Assembly: GCA_902575715.1 (NCBI GenBank)
Contig: CACGSI010000019.1
Location: 1-19,486, forward strand
DNA from: an uncultured SAR324 cluster bacterium
GTDB lineage: Bacteria; SAR324; NAC60-12
Reading direction: 5' to 3'
Length of the DNA: 19,486 bases
Shown here in pieces: positions 1 through 9,269 of this stretch; positions within the stretch are counted from its first letter, which is position 1; every line of letters starts with the position of its first letter. The position numbers and the translations under genes were made by a program. Below the pieces are notes generated by a model. It saw only the letters and a program-made list of their open reading frames with translations. It was not told the origin of the DNA and did no database searches.

Positions 1-867
1 TGTAACTACTCCTAAAATAATATTAGTTGTTTTGAATTTTTCCAGCAAAGCAAGATCATTATTTCTATGAGCATCTTCTATTGAAATAGTATTTATTGAT
101 GAATCTTCCAATACATCAGCAATTTTAAAATAAGAATCTAACGGTGCTTTGGGATAGTTGATCACATCAATTTTGTCAGGATATCCACAACATATATGGA
201 TGGTTCTGTTTACTGTTTTAGGACAATTTTGGAAAGCTCTTTCCAAATTTTCTATTCCAAATTCAATTGCTTTTTCAGGGTATCTTGCAAAAAGGGGCTC
301 ATCTATTTGGATATATTTACAACCAGAATTTGCTAAACTCAAGATTTCTTTATTAAGAGCTTCTGCGATAGCTGCCCCAAGTATTTTTTGATCATTGTAA
401 TATTCATCTGCTATTGTATCTGCCACGGTTAAAGGCCCTGGCATGGTAATTTTAATGGGCTTTTCGGTTGCTTCTTGAGCTTGTTTCCAATCTTTGACCA
501 AAAATAAATCTCTATTTTTTATTTTGCCACGAATAGTTGGTAAGAAAGAGGAATAATTACCATTCCTTAAAGTCTTTTCTGTAAGATTAATAAAATCTAT
601 TCCTTCTAGATGTCGACAATGATAATGAATGTAATTTTCTCTTGCTATTTCACCATCGGTTGGTATGTCAATCCCAGAATTAACCTGATCTAATATTGCT
701 TCGTGAGTTCCTTTCTTGATGATTAAATGTGCTTTATTTCCCATTGCCTTCTTGGCCTCGGCCCAACCTTTGGTTGGTGTAGAAGTATCAAGATTACCAA
801 ACCAATCAGGTAATTTTACATATTTTGGTTTTGGATATGCCCCTATTGTTGTTGTTAAAATTCCCAA
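1..867 (-). CDS. Core-MetE-type cobalamin-independent methionine synthase, 3' end cut by window edge
   Basis: The 289 visible codons encode a protein of the MetE C-terminal-domain family (COG0620), which transfers a methyl group to homocysteine through a zinc-bound thiolate. Visible marks are the TTTIGAYPKP start (residues 5-14), the DGE motif (71-73), MPGPLT (142-147), IQIDEP (186-191), and the zinc-ligand pattern H224-x-C226 in HICC plus E264 in SIEDAH. The last zinc cysteine would lie beyond the edge. There is no MetE N-terminal domain, so this is the short core type whose methyl donor (methyl-folate or a methylated corrinoid protein) cannot be told from sequence. I chose a TTG start (865-867): the in-frame stretch upstream back to a stop has no ATG, GTG or other TTG, a GGAG lies 8 bases before it, and family members begin just before the TTTIG motif. 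Divergent from pgk. Family call firm; exact substrate uncertain. Confidence 0.9.
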   Translation of the reverse strand, partial: MGILTTTIGAYPKPKYVKLPDWFGNLDTSTPTKGWAEAKKAMGNKAHLIIKKGTHEAILDQVNSGIDIPTDGEIARENYIHYHCRHLEGIDFINLTEKTLRNGNYSSFLPTIRGKIKNRDLFLVKDWKQAQEATEKPIKITMPGPLTVADTIADEYYNDQKILGAAIAEALNKEILSLANSGCKYIQIDEPLFARYPEKAIEFGIENLERAFQNCPKTVNRTIHICCGYPDKIDVINYPKAPLDSYFKIADVLEDSSINTISIEDAHRNNDLALLEKFKTTNIILGVVT

Positions 868-1150
868 TTCATTTTCTCCAATAAAACTTTTAAATATTTT
901 TTATTTTTGCTTTTAAATTATAATAAATCATTATAAGTTCAATATCCAGAAAAGTCTATTTCATTTAATAAACTGAATTAGTGCCGATCAATTTTGGGGA
1001 ATAAATTTTTTTATTTAATATTTATAAAATATTTTTGGATAATTGGGCGACTATGTCATATTATTTTAGTTATAAAGAAATTATTTTTTGATTAGTAAAA
1101 AAAGTATTTGCTTATATATTTTCAGTTATTAATATTTTTAAAATGTACTT
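868..1150. other. Divergent AT-rich intergenic region (metE-like / pgk)
   Basis: This 283-base spacer separates the two outward-facing genes and holds no plausible coding frame or RNA gene. Two TATAAT-like hexamers lie on the minus strand (917-922 and 930-935) and may serve the methionine synthase gene. On the plus side there are only weak, poorly spaced matches to a promoter (TTGATT at 1088-1093, TATATT at 1115-1120, 21 bases apart). The pgk start has no Shine-Dalgarno sequence. Confidence 0.6.
930..958 (-). promoter_or_regulatory. Candidate sigma-70-type promoter for the methionine synthase gene
   Basis: On the minus strand TAGACT (953-958, four of six matches to TTGACA) is followed after 17 bases by a perfect TATAAT (930-935). 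Transcription would begin near 923, giving a leader of about 55 bases before the TTG start. In a genome this AT-rich, TATAAT arises often by chance, so the call rests mainly on the spacing and the position. Confidence 0.35.
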
Positions 1151-2353
1151 ATGAATAGAATAAAATTTATAGAGGATTTGCACCTGGAGGGACGTAGAGT
1201 TTTAACTCGCTTAGATCTAAATGTTCCAATAGACAATAATTCTCAAATTACAGATGAATCCAGAATTAAAAGTAGTTTAAAAACTATTCGTTACATCATC
1301 GAAAAAGGTGGTAAAGCAATATTAATGTCACATTTAGGTCGTCCTGAAGGTAAGCGATTAAATAGTTTGAGTTTAAAACCAGTTTCTAAGGTTCTTTCAG
1401 AGAATCTTGGTAAAAATGTTATATTTGCTCCTGATTGTGTTGGCAAGGAGGTTGAAAAAATTATCCATCAATTGCGAAATGGTGAAGTAGTTCTTTTAGA
1501 AAATTTAAGATTTCATAAAGCTGAAACTAAAAATGATATTTTTTTTTCAAAAAAACTGGCAAAATTGGGCGATGTTTATATTAACGATGCTTTTGGAACT
1601 GTTCATAGATCGCATTCGTCGACGTGCGGCGTTTCTAGATTTATATCAGAATCAGCAATTGGCTATTTGATTAAAAAAGAATTAAAGTTTTTAGGAGAAA
1701 TGGTTTCTAATGCTGAAGATCCTTTTTTAGCGATTATTGGAGGTGCCAAAGTTGCTGATAAAATAAAGGTTATTGACAAACTTTTTGACAAGATTCATGC
1801 ACTAATAATTGGTGGAGGAATGTCATGTACATTTTTAAAAGCACAAGGCTTTGAGATTGGGAACTCTTTGTTTGAGAAAAATTCTCTTCAGTTTGCTGAA
1901 GAAATGATTCAAAAATCAAAAGAAAAAAAAATTGATCTTTTACTTCCAAAAGATGCAATAATAGCTGAATCTATAAAAGAAAAAGCGTCAATTCGTTCAA
2001 TTAAATTGGTTGAAGGAGTCCCAAAAGGGTGGATGATTCTAGATATTGGTTCAAAGTCGGCTGAAATATTTTGCAATGCTATTAGCCGTTCCAGAACAGT
2101 TTTTTGGAACGGTCCTATGGGTGTATTTGAAATTGAAAAATTTAGCAATGGAACATTTGCAATAGCAAAGTCACTTGCAAGAGAAACTGAAAAAGGTACA
2201 TTAACAGTTGTAGGTGGAGGAGATTCTGTATCTGCAATAAAGAAGCTTGGTCTTAGTGAAAAAATCTCACATGTGTCTACCGGTGGAGGAGCATCCCTAA
2301 AATTTTTAGAAGGGAAAGAACTTCCTGGGATTAGTTCTATTCGGCGATCTTAA
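1151..2353 (+). CDS. pgk: Phosphoglycerate kinase
   Basis: Cytosolic glycolytic and gluconeogenic enzyme that exchanges phosphate between 1,3-bisphosphoglycerate and ADP to give 3-phosphoglycerate and ATP. The 400-residue length is normal for bacterial Pgk. All signature segments are present: RLDLNVP (20-26), SHLGRP (60-65), ENLRFH (117-122), NDAFGTVHRSHSS (145-157) for substrate binding, GGAKVADK (197-204) with the nucleotide-binding lysine, WNGPMGVFE (319-327), GGGDS (355-359) and STGGGAS (376-382). ATG at 1151 puts the conserved N-terminal basic patch where it should be, though no Shine-Dalgarno is visible. No gap or epd neighbour is seen; instead it is followed 32 bases later by an unknown membrane protein on the same strand, so the two are probably co-transcribed. 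Confidence 0.98.
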   Translation: MNRIKFIEDLHLEGRRVLTRLDLNVPIDNNSQITDESRIKSSLKTIRYIIEKGGKAILMSHLGRPEGKRLNSLSLKPVSKVLSENLGKNVIFAPDCVGKEVEKIIHQLRNGEVVLLENLRFHKAETKNDIFFSKKLAKLGDVYINDAFGTVHRSHSSTCGVSRFISESAIGYLIKKELKFLGEMVSNAEDPFLAIIGGAKVADKIKVIDKLFDKIHALIIGGGMSCTFLKAQGFEIGNSLFEKNSLQFAEEMIQKSKEKKIDLLLPKDAIIAESIKEKASIRSIKLVEGVPKGWMILDIGSKSAEIFCNAISRSRTVFWNGPMGVFEIEKFSNGTFAIAKSLARETEKGTLTVVGGGDSVSAIKKLGLSEKISHVSTGGGASLKFLEGKELPGISSIRRS

Positions 2354-2371
2354 TTAAATTCATAATTTAAT
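2353..2371 (+). terminator. AT-only hairpin after pgk (weak)
   Basis: A perfect 8-bp inverted repeat, ATTAAATT-CAT-AATTTAAT, starts at the last base of the pgk stop codon. It has no G-C pairs in the stem and is followed by TCTGTTTG rather than a T-run, so it could at most slow polymerase or protect the 3' end. I do not regard it as a full terminator, and read-through into the next gene is likely. Confidence 0.2.
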
Positions 2372-2385
2372 CTGTTTGAAATTCA

Positions 2386-4623
2386 ATGAAAGATTCTTTA
2401 AAAGAAAAAAAATCAGAATTAAAGACAGCGAACGTATCCATAAGTTTTTTTCTATATCGTCTAATTGCCTATGCTGATGCAAGGCGATCAATAGCTTCCT
2501 TTATAGCAATATTTACTATTGTAATAATTAGTGATATTTTTTTTAACATATTTTTATTTGCTCCTTATACAGAATTAATTGAGAATTTATCTGGAAAGAA
2601 GCCAGGAGGTTTTGGCGATTTAGATATAGGATTTGCTCCAGAAGTTTGGCAAGCTTTATTAGGTATGGTTCTAGGGACTCTTATACTAGTTATTTCAATT
2701 GCTTCACAAAGTATCCCAAAATTGATTGACCTTTATATGAAGGATATTAAAAGTTTACTCTATATTTGGTTATTAATTATTTCAGGAGCGCATGCTTTAA
2801 TTGTGAAAATTTATGGAGAAATTGGCTTGATTAGAGAATCGAGTAGAATTTTTAATACACACTTTCTTTTAACTATTTGTGCAATAATAGCTTTCCCATA
2901 TGTTTTTTATATTCTCAGATATACGAAGCCCACAAATATTATTAACAAAATTTATAATGAAAATTTGGATCAAATAATGGCTTTAACTTCATCTAGAAGT
3001 CATGCTTTAGCTCATATCCCAAGTATAGTTGAAAACCAACAATACTCAATTTTTGAAGCACTAAACCAGTTGGATGATATTCTGGAATTCGTTTCATTTA
3101 AGGAATTAAAAGCGGATATAGTTCAAGATATGAGCGCAACTTTGCAAAATTATATAAAAATAAAAAAGGAAATAGCTCCTGAATTCTTTAAAGTATCTGC
3201 AAAAGTTAGAACTGACATATCCTTTAAAACAATGGTGGGTCAATTTGGGGAAATGGAACGCACACAAAGTTTTTATGAACAAAAATGTTTTCGCCTTTTG
3301 GGTAATGTTTATATTCGCTTACTCGAACATGGCGAATTTGATTTGTCTTCAATGGTCGCTGGAGAAATGGCTAATCTAGGTCAGACTGCTATTGAAGAGG
3401 ATAATCCTGATTTAGTAGATATTATTATTATTCGTTTTAATACTTTGCTTAGATTTGCTATCAAACATGGTGTTAGAAATAATGAGCCGAGGAATTTATA
3501 CAACTTGGGATTTTATTATGGTAATTTTATTAGATGCTTAGTTGAACACAAAAAAATTGATCATGTAAAAAGATGCTTCATGTATTTAAGAATTTATGGT
3601 GTAGAGATTTTTAAACATGGTAGTAACAGTCCAGCTATGTATTTTATTGTTGATGTAATTGCTACAGAAATGAAAAGGGTTCTTGAGCAAATTTTTCATG
3701 ATGATTGGGAGATGGAATTGCAAAACGGAATGTTGAGTGAGATATTGCAGGTTGATAGTCCCCCTGATTTTAATAAAGAAGATCTAGCTAGAGGTATTCT
3801 AATCAATAATGGAGTTCGGGTCTTGCAATTTGGTTTAGCTTTGTTCTACTTAAGAGTTGGTATTGATGATTTTGTAAATCGTATAGCTAAAGATATACTT
3901 GATGATCTTGAAGTTTTGGGGGAGCAAACTTTTTATCAAGTAATTGAAATGACTTCTAATCGGCTTCTTTTTTCTGGTCCTACTTTTTGGGAAGATACGG
4001 ACAGAGGTAACCTTAATATTTATTACACCTCTGACCAAGATCAAATTGAAAATTTTAAAAATCTTTTATATAGACTTTCTGAAACTGAATTAAAGAAACG
4101 TACTACTCAAAAATATAAACTTAGCAAAATTGAAATCGATTTGCTTTGGGAAATGTCTAGAATGACTAAAGAAAAGGAGCTTGAATTAATTTCAACTCAT
4201 GCTGAAACTTTTGAAATAGTCCTTAGTAATCTTGAAAAAATTGATGAGTCCCGTTTGGAAGCTTTAATTTCCTTAAGAGAGAAGCTTAAATTTAATTCAG
4301 ATAATCCTAAACTTATTGTTAAAAATAGTCGTCAAGTTGCAGCCGCAACAAAAATAGAAGTTTCAGTATATTCTCAGAGTCGGTCAGAAAAATTTGATTT
4401 TCAATCAATAGTTCAATTGAATACTCCTAACTTTATCTTTTTAAAAATTGAGGATCCATTGGCAAATGAAATTTTTAAAAACAATATAATTGTTAAAGTT
4501 AATTTTAGACCCTTACGTCAAAAGATGGTGTATCAATTTGAATCTGAAACGCAAGGTCCAATTTCAAAAGATATCCTCAGACTTAATCATTCAAATTATA
4601 TAAAAATCATAGAAGAATTTTAA
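2386..4623 (+). CDS. Multi-span membrane protein with large C-terminal soluble domain, unknown function
   Basis: I do not recognise this 745-residue protein with confidence. The N-terminal quarter shows four hydrophobic segments at about residues 36-58, 88-108, 123-142 and 157-178. The remainder (about 190-745) is hydrophilic, rich in charged and aromatic residues and probably mostly helical, with no P-loop, kinase, GGDEF or protease motif that I can see. The stretch of segments 2 to 4 faintly resembles DUF2254-type membrane proteins: LGTLILVISIASQSIPKLI followed by a charged loop and a LYIWLLII helix. This is a pattern impression, not a homology claim. No signal peptide is evident; the N-terminus is lysine-rich and probably cytoplasmic. 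It follows pgk by 32 bases on the same strand. Its TAA stop (4621-4623) overlaps the opposite-strand stop of the SRAP gene. Confidence 0.85.
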   Translation: MKDSLKEKKSELKTANVSISFFLYRLIAYADARRSIASFIAIFTIVIISDIFFNIFLFAPYTELIENLSGKKPGGFGDLDIGFAPEVWQALLGMVLGTLILVISIASQSIPKLIDLYMKDIKSLLYIWLLIISGAHALIVKIYGEIGLIRESSRIFNTHFLLTICAIIAFPYVFYILRYTKPTNIINKIYNENLDQIMALTSSRSHALAHIPSIVENQQYSIFEALNQLDDILEFVSFKELKADIVQDMSATLQNYIKIKKEIAPEFFKVSAKVRTDISFKTMVGQFGEMERTQSFYEQKCFRLLGNVYIRLLEHGEFDLSSMVAGEMANLGQTAIEEDNPDLVDIIIIRFNTLLRFAIKHGVRNNEPRNLYNLGFYYGNFIRCLVEHKKIDHVKRCFMYLRIYGVEIFKHGSNSPAMYFIVDVIATEMKRVLEQIFHDDWEMELQNGMLSEILQVDSPPDFNKEDLARGILINNGVRVLQFGLALFYLRVGIDDFVNRIAKDILDDLEVLGEQTFYQVIEMTSNRLLFSGPTFWEDTDRGNLNIYYTSDQDQIENFKNLLYRLSETELKKRTTQKYKLSKIEIDLLWEMSRMTKEKELELISTHAETFEIVLSNLEKIDESRLEALISLREKLKFNSDNPKLIVKNSRQVAAATKIEVSVYSQSRSEKFDFQSIVQLNTPNFIFLKIEDPLANEIFKNNIIVKVNFRPLRQKMVYQFESETQGPISKDILRLNHSNYIKIIEEF

Positions 4624-5327
4624 TCAAAAAATGATCCTTGTGATTTCAAAAATTTCTCCCCCTCTATCAAGGTTTCATTTTTTATTATTTTTTTTATGCA
4701 AACGGGGTTGTCGAAAGTTGGAGAATTAACTTTTTTACTGACTTCCCATGTTTGCATATTTAAAGATATACTAGCATTAAATAAATCACTTAAAAAAATT
4801 TCAGGATAACATAACCACTTTTTAAAGTTTGTTTCTGTCAAAATTACAGGCATTCTATTATGAATTTTTTCTAAAAAAGGATTTGATTTTGTTGTTAGGA
4901 TTGCTAAATTTTTAATGTCTTTTCCGTCATTAGATTTTCCATATTCGTATATACCTGCAAATGCAAATAGATCAATATTTTTTAAAGAAATGAAATAGGG
5001 TTGTTTTTTAGTTTTTTCTTTTTTCCATTCATAAAAACCATTAGCAGGGACTAGACAACGATTCTTTAATATTTTTTGAAATGAAGGTTTTTGCTTTATA
5101 GTCTCAATTCTTGCATTTATTAATGGTCTATTTCTATTAACTCCAAATCTAAATAGTCCCCATTGAATGATTTCTAAGAAATTTGAACCATTGTTTTTTA
5201 AAATCACTGGAATTTTTTCTGTAGGGTAAATGTTATAACGAGGATTTAGAATGTCTATAGAATTATCTACTTCAAATGAAGAAATTATTTTTTCCTTAGA
5301 ACTAGTTAATACAAATCTGCCACACAT
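4620..5327 (-). CDS. SRAP-domain DNA-protein crosslink enzyme (YedK/HMCES family)
   Basis: Abasic-site processing protein of the SOS-response-associated peptidase family. Family members remove their initiator Met, and Cys2 then forms a thiazolidine crosslink with abasic sites in single-stranded DNA. I set the start at ATG 5325-5327, because it gives the obligatory M-C-G-R-F N-terminus; the ATG six codons upstream (5345) would bury the catalytic cysteine. The other active-site residues are in place: N71 in INARIET, E100 in ANGFYEW and H156 in HNRMP. The 235-residue length is close to bacterial YedK. It is the last gene of the minus-strand cluster, 14 bases after tgt. No LexA-box-like sequence is visible directly upstream. 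Its stop overlaps the convergent membrane-protein gene's stop. Confidence 0.96.
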   Translation of the reverse strand: MCGRFVLTSSKEKIISSFEVDNSIDILNPRYNIYPTEKIPVILKNNGSNFLEIIQWGLFRFGVNRNRPLINARIETIKQKPSFQKILKNRCLVPANGFYEWKKEKTKKQPYFISLKNIDLFAFAGIYEYGKSNDGKDIKNLAILTTKSNPFLEKIHNRMPVILTETNFKKWLCYPEIFLSDLFNASISLNMQTWEVSKKVNSPTFDNPVCIKKIIKNETLIEGEKFLKSQGSFFD

Positions 5328-5341
5328 TTTTTTAAAATTTT

Positions 5342-6469
<1,128 letters not shown>

Positions 6470-9244
6470 TTATTGTGAAGAAATCTTTTTCATAAAAATA
6501 GAAGTTAGTTTTTCTTGACCAGAAATATTTTGTTCATTCTTACTTGATTTATTTTTTTTATCCTGCTCAATTAAGTAAAGTATTTGTCCTTTTTTAACTA
6601 ATATACCTGAATTTTTTTCAAAACATTTTTTTAAAATAGTTCCAGAAGAAGGAGCTCTTATTTCATTAAACATTTTCATAATTTCTAGTAAACCTATAAC
6701 TTGTCCTTTCTCAACGTGTTCTCCTTCTTCTACAAAATCTTTTGCATTGGGGTTTTCTCTAGCATAAAAAACTCCTCCAGAAGAAGCAATTATTTGGTTA
6801 CTGTTAGATGAAAGAGTCGGTGAAAGTTTGGAAATTAAACTTTTTCTGTATTCAGGATCGTGAATCTCGATAGGAATTTCAATTTCTAGAGAATTATTCC
6901 CTCGTAATTCAAAAAATCCTCCTTCTTTTGCTATTACGGTAGGAAGTCTTAAAAGCTCCATTGCTAATTGATGTCCTTTGTGAGAGGAAATTATTTCCTC
7001 CCATGAAGGGCTAAAATTGTCTAGACAAAATCCCTCAGGAGGATTTTTTGAATTTAGTATAAGATTTAACTTGGTCCAAGATAAATTTAGGATTTCAAAT
7101 TTCTTCATTAAATCTTTATAGAAAGTAAGACCATCTTTTAGTGTTTTTTGATCTTGATCCCATATTTTATCGATAGGGAATTTATTAGAATTTTGATCAA
7201 GATTTAAGTAATGGTATAGATCGTTTAAAATTTTATTTGGATTGTCTCTTTCTTTAATTACTTCATTATTGTATTTGGATTGCTGAAAAGAAATCCAGCC
7301 TAATAGGAGATGGATATCACTGAATAATTTTTTAAGGGGTCTTAAAATCAAAGTAAATTTTTTTTCACAAATTTTTACTCCAGTTTCTCCATAATTTTTT
7401 TTAACTTCTGAGACTAATATATTCCAAGCTACATCTAGATTTATTTGATCACTTAATTCCTTAACCTTTCCGGCAATAGCTAAATAATATGAAACAAAGT
7501 TTGTGTTAGGTTTAAGCATAGGACCATTCTTAATAAACCAATGAAGAATACCATATAGAAAGTTTGTGTTTAAATTAAGATCATTTCCATTTATTTCCAT
7601 TTTTCTTAGAATTTCAGTGAGTTTTTCAAAACATTCCTTTCTCGAAATCCCTCTCGTTATTGATAAAGCAATATTAGAGTCATATGCTCCTGAAAATTTG
7701 TATGGTTGAGGAAATCCTGTGAATTTATTGACATTACCTATACCCTGATCATCACGAATCTCATGATAATTTGGTTCAGACCATCTGCAAATAGTTCCAC
7801 CAGAGTGAGGATTCAGGGAAGCATTTGTAGAGTTGATCCTAGCTTCAATTCCGGAAATAGAATTAGTTATTCGTTCTGGCTTAGGTAAAGACTTACCAAA
7901 ACAATTAATTAATAACATTGCACCTATAATGGAATTAACAAAAAAATAATCATCGGGGTCATTAGGATTAGTAAATTTTAATTTATAGGCCATTTCTGTA
8001 ACTCTATGCTCAACCTGAACTCGAGTATTAACTTCCATAAAATAATGTTTCTTAGAATCCACAATACATTCGAAAGTTGATACAGAATCAAGTTTTAGTT
8101 CTTTTGCAAACTTTTCAGCGTCTAAACACATGGATCTCAACTGTTTTAATTCTTTTCTTAGAATATTAGTTTCAGTTTTTTTACGATAAGATCTAAATTC
8201 TTTTGCAGAGTTTTCTAACATCTCTTCTGTTAGAGAGAGTTCTAATAATTTTTGTTCATGAATTTGCAAGGAACAATCTCTTCCACCAAGTTCGTTATAC
8301 CACTCCCCGTTGCCTATAACTTGAATTTCTATGTGTCTTGTATTTTCAAGGTTCAATTCAATGATAAAGTTTTTGTTATCACCTACCCCATTACTTTTTG
8401 ATTCTACTAATATGGCCATAACTGCTTCAGGGACTTCTTTTAAATAATTTACTATTCGTTGACCTTTCCCTCCACCACCGAGAATATGTTTAAATCTTAT
8501 ACTTTGATTAGGATTTTTTAAAAATAATTTTTTAACTATCTCTATCGTTTTTTTCTGCAAATCTGAAATTGAAAACAAGTCTATGTTTTTCAAATATGAT
8601 GCTTCAATGAGAGCATTTGCTTGGCTAATTTTATCAAAGGATTCCCAATTGTTAGGTAAATCAAGTTTATATTTTTGGATTATATTTCTGAAATATTTAA
8701 TTTTGTTATTACCGGCCTTATCCAGTAATGTTAATGCAGTAACATTATCCTCTCCAGGTATAACTGAAACTTTTAGTGACCGTGCAATTTTCTTGGCTTC
8801 ATCTTTTGATCCAGCTTTTTTTATCAATTTTGAGTTTGGTCCAATGAAACTTAAATTAGCTTTCTCTAACTTTGACACAAAATTATAATCTTCTGCCATA
8901 AAGCCATATCCAGCGAATACGTGCGTGTATCCATGTGTTAAACAAATTTTTATAATTTTTTCAATGCATAATTCTTTTTCTTTCTTTGTATCACCCATGT
9001 AATCTTTAATATGATGAACAAAGTTTTTACGATTACTAAAAATTTGTAATTCAGGAGCAAGAGTATTAGGAGAAATTATACTATCTTTCTCTGAAATTAA
9101 TATTCCATAGATTACTTTTAATTCTTTAAATATTTTAATAGCTTCAAGTCTAATTGGTCCTCGGCAAACAATAAGGCACTTTACATGATCAAAATTGAAA
9201 GACGATTGCCAAGAACTCTGTGGATTTAGTGTTATTGAATTCAT
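6470..9244 (-). CDS. Biotin carboxylase / biotin carboxyl carrier fusion with extra domains
   Basis: A 924-residue subunit of a biotin-dependent carboxylase. Biotin carboxylase would use ATP and bicarbonate to carboxylate biotin on the carrier domain of the same chain. An N-terminal PreATP-like fold (about 20-165) leads into an ATP-grasp domain with K252 before GGGGKG (256-261), HIEIQV (304-309), GRDCSLQ (321-327), K332, and FMEVNTRVQVEH (402-413). The biotin carboxylase C-terminal arginine is R469 in EARIN. A carrier domain at about 815-895 carries EIMKM with the biotinylated lysine K857. Compared with AccC there are about 60 extra residues between VIPGEDN (161-167) and the glycine loop, a longer segment around 423-436, and an unassigned stretch of about 275 residues (540-815). 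A lysine-rich tail follows the carrier. No carboxyltransferase gene is in the window, so the acceptor (acetyl-CoA, propionyl-CoA, pyruvate or other) is unknown. Confidence 0.92.
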   Translation of the reverse strand: MNSITLNPQSSWQSSFNFDHVKCLIVCRGPIRLEAIKIFKELKVIYGILISEKDSIISPNTLAPELQIFSNRKNFVHHIKDYMGDTKKEKELCIEKIIKICLTHGYTHVFAGYGFMAEDYNFVSKLEKANLSFIGPNSKLIKKAGSKDEAKKIARSLKVSVIPGEDNVTALTLLDKAGNNKIKYFRNIIQKYKLDLPNNWESFDKISQANALIEASYLKNIDLFSISDLQKKTIEIVKKLFLKNPNQSIRFKHILGGGGKGQRIVNYLKEVPEAVMAILVESKSNGVGDNKNFIIELNLENTRHIEIQVIGNGEWYNELGGRDCSLQIHEQKLLELSLTEEMLENSAKEFRSYRKKTETNILRKELKQLRSMCLDAEKFAKELKLDSVSTFECIVDSKKHYFMEVNTRVQVEHRVTEMAYKLKFTNPNDPDDYFFVNSIIGAMLLINCFGKSLPKPERITNSISGIEARINSTNASLNPHSGGTICRWSEPNYHEIRDDQGIGNVNKFTGFPQPYKFSGAYDSNIALSITRGISRKECFEKLTEILRKMEINGNDLNLNTNFLYGILHWFIKNGPMLKPNTNFVSYYLAIAGKVKELSDQINLDVAWNILVSEVKKNYGETGVKICEKKFTLILRPLKKLFSDIHLLLGWISFQQSKYNNEVIKERDNPNKILNDLYHYLNLDQNSNKFPIDKIWDQDQKTLKDGLTFYKDLMKKFEILNLSWTKLNLILNSKNPPEGFCLDNFSPSWEEIISSHKGHQLAMELLRLPTVIAKEGGFFELRGNNSLEIEIPIEIHDPEYRKSLISKLSPTLSSNSNQIIASSGGVFYARENPNAKDFVEEGEHVEKGQVIGLLEIMKMFNEIRAPSSGTILKKCFEKNSGILVKKGQILYLIEQDKKNKSSKNEQNISGQEKLTSIFMKKISSQ

Positions 9245-9269
9245 AAAAAAATTTTAATTTAGAAAAAAT

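Noticed and set aside
158..391. 77-codon open frame on the plus strand near the left edge
   Set aside because: Antisense to the core-MetE gene, whose zinc-site and IQIDEP motifs lie in this stretch.
1081..1150. sigma-70 promoter for pgk
   Set aside because: TTGATT and TATATT are 21 bases apart, and closer pairs match poorly; not strong enough to annotate separately.
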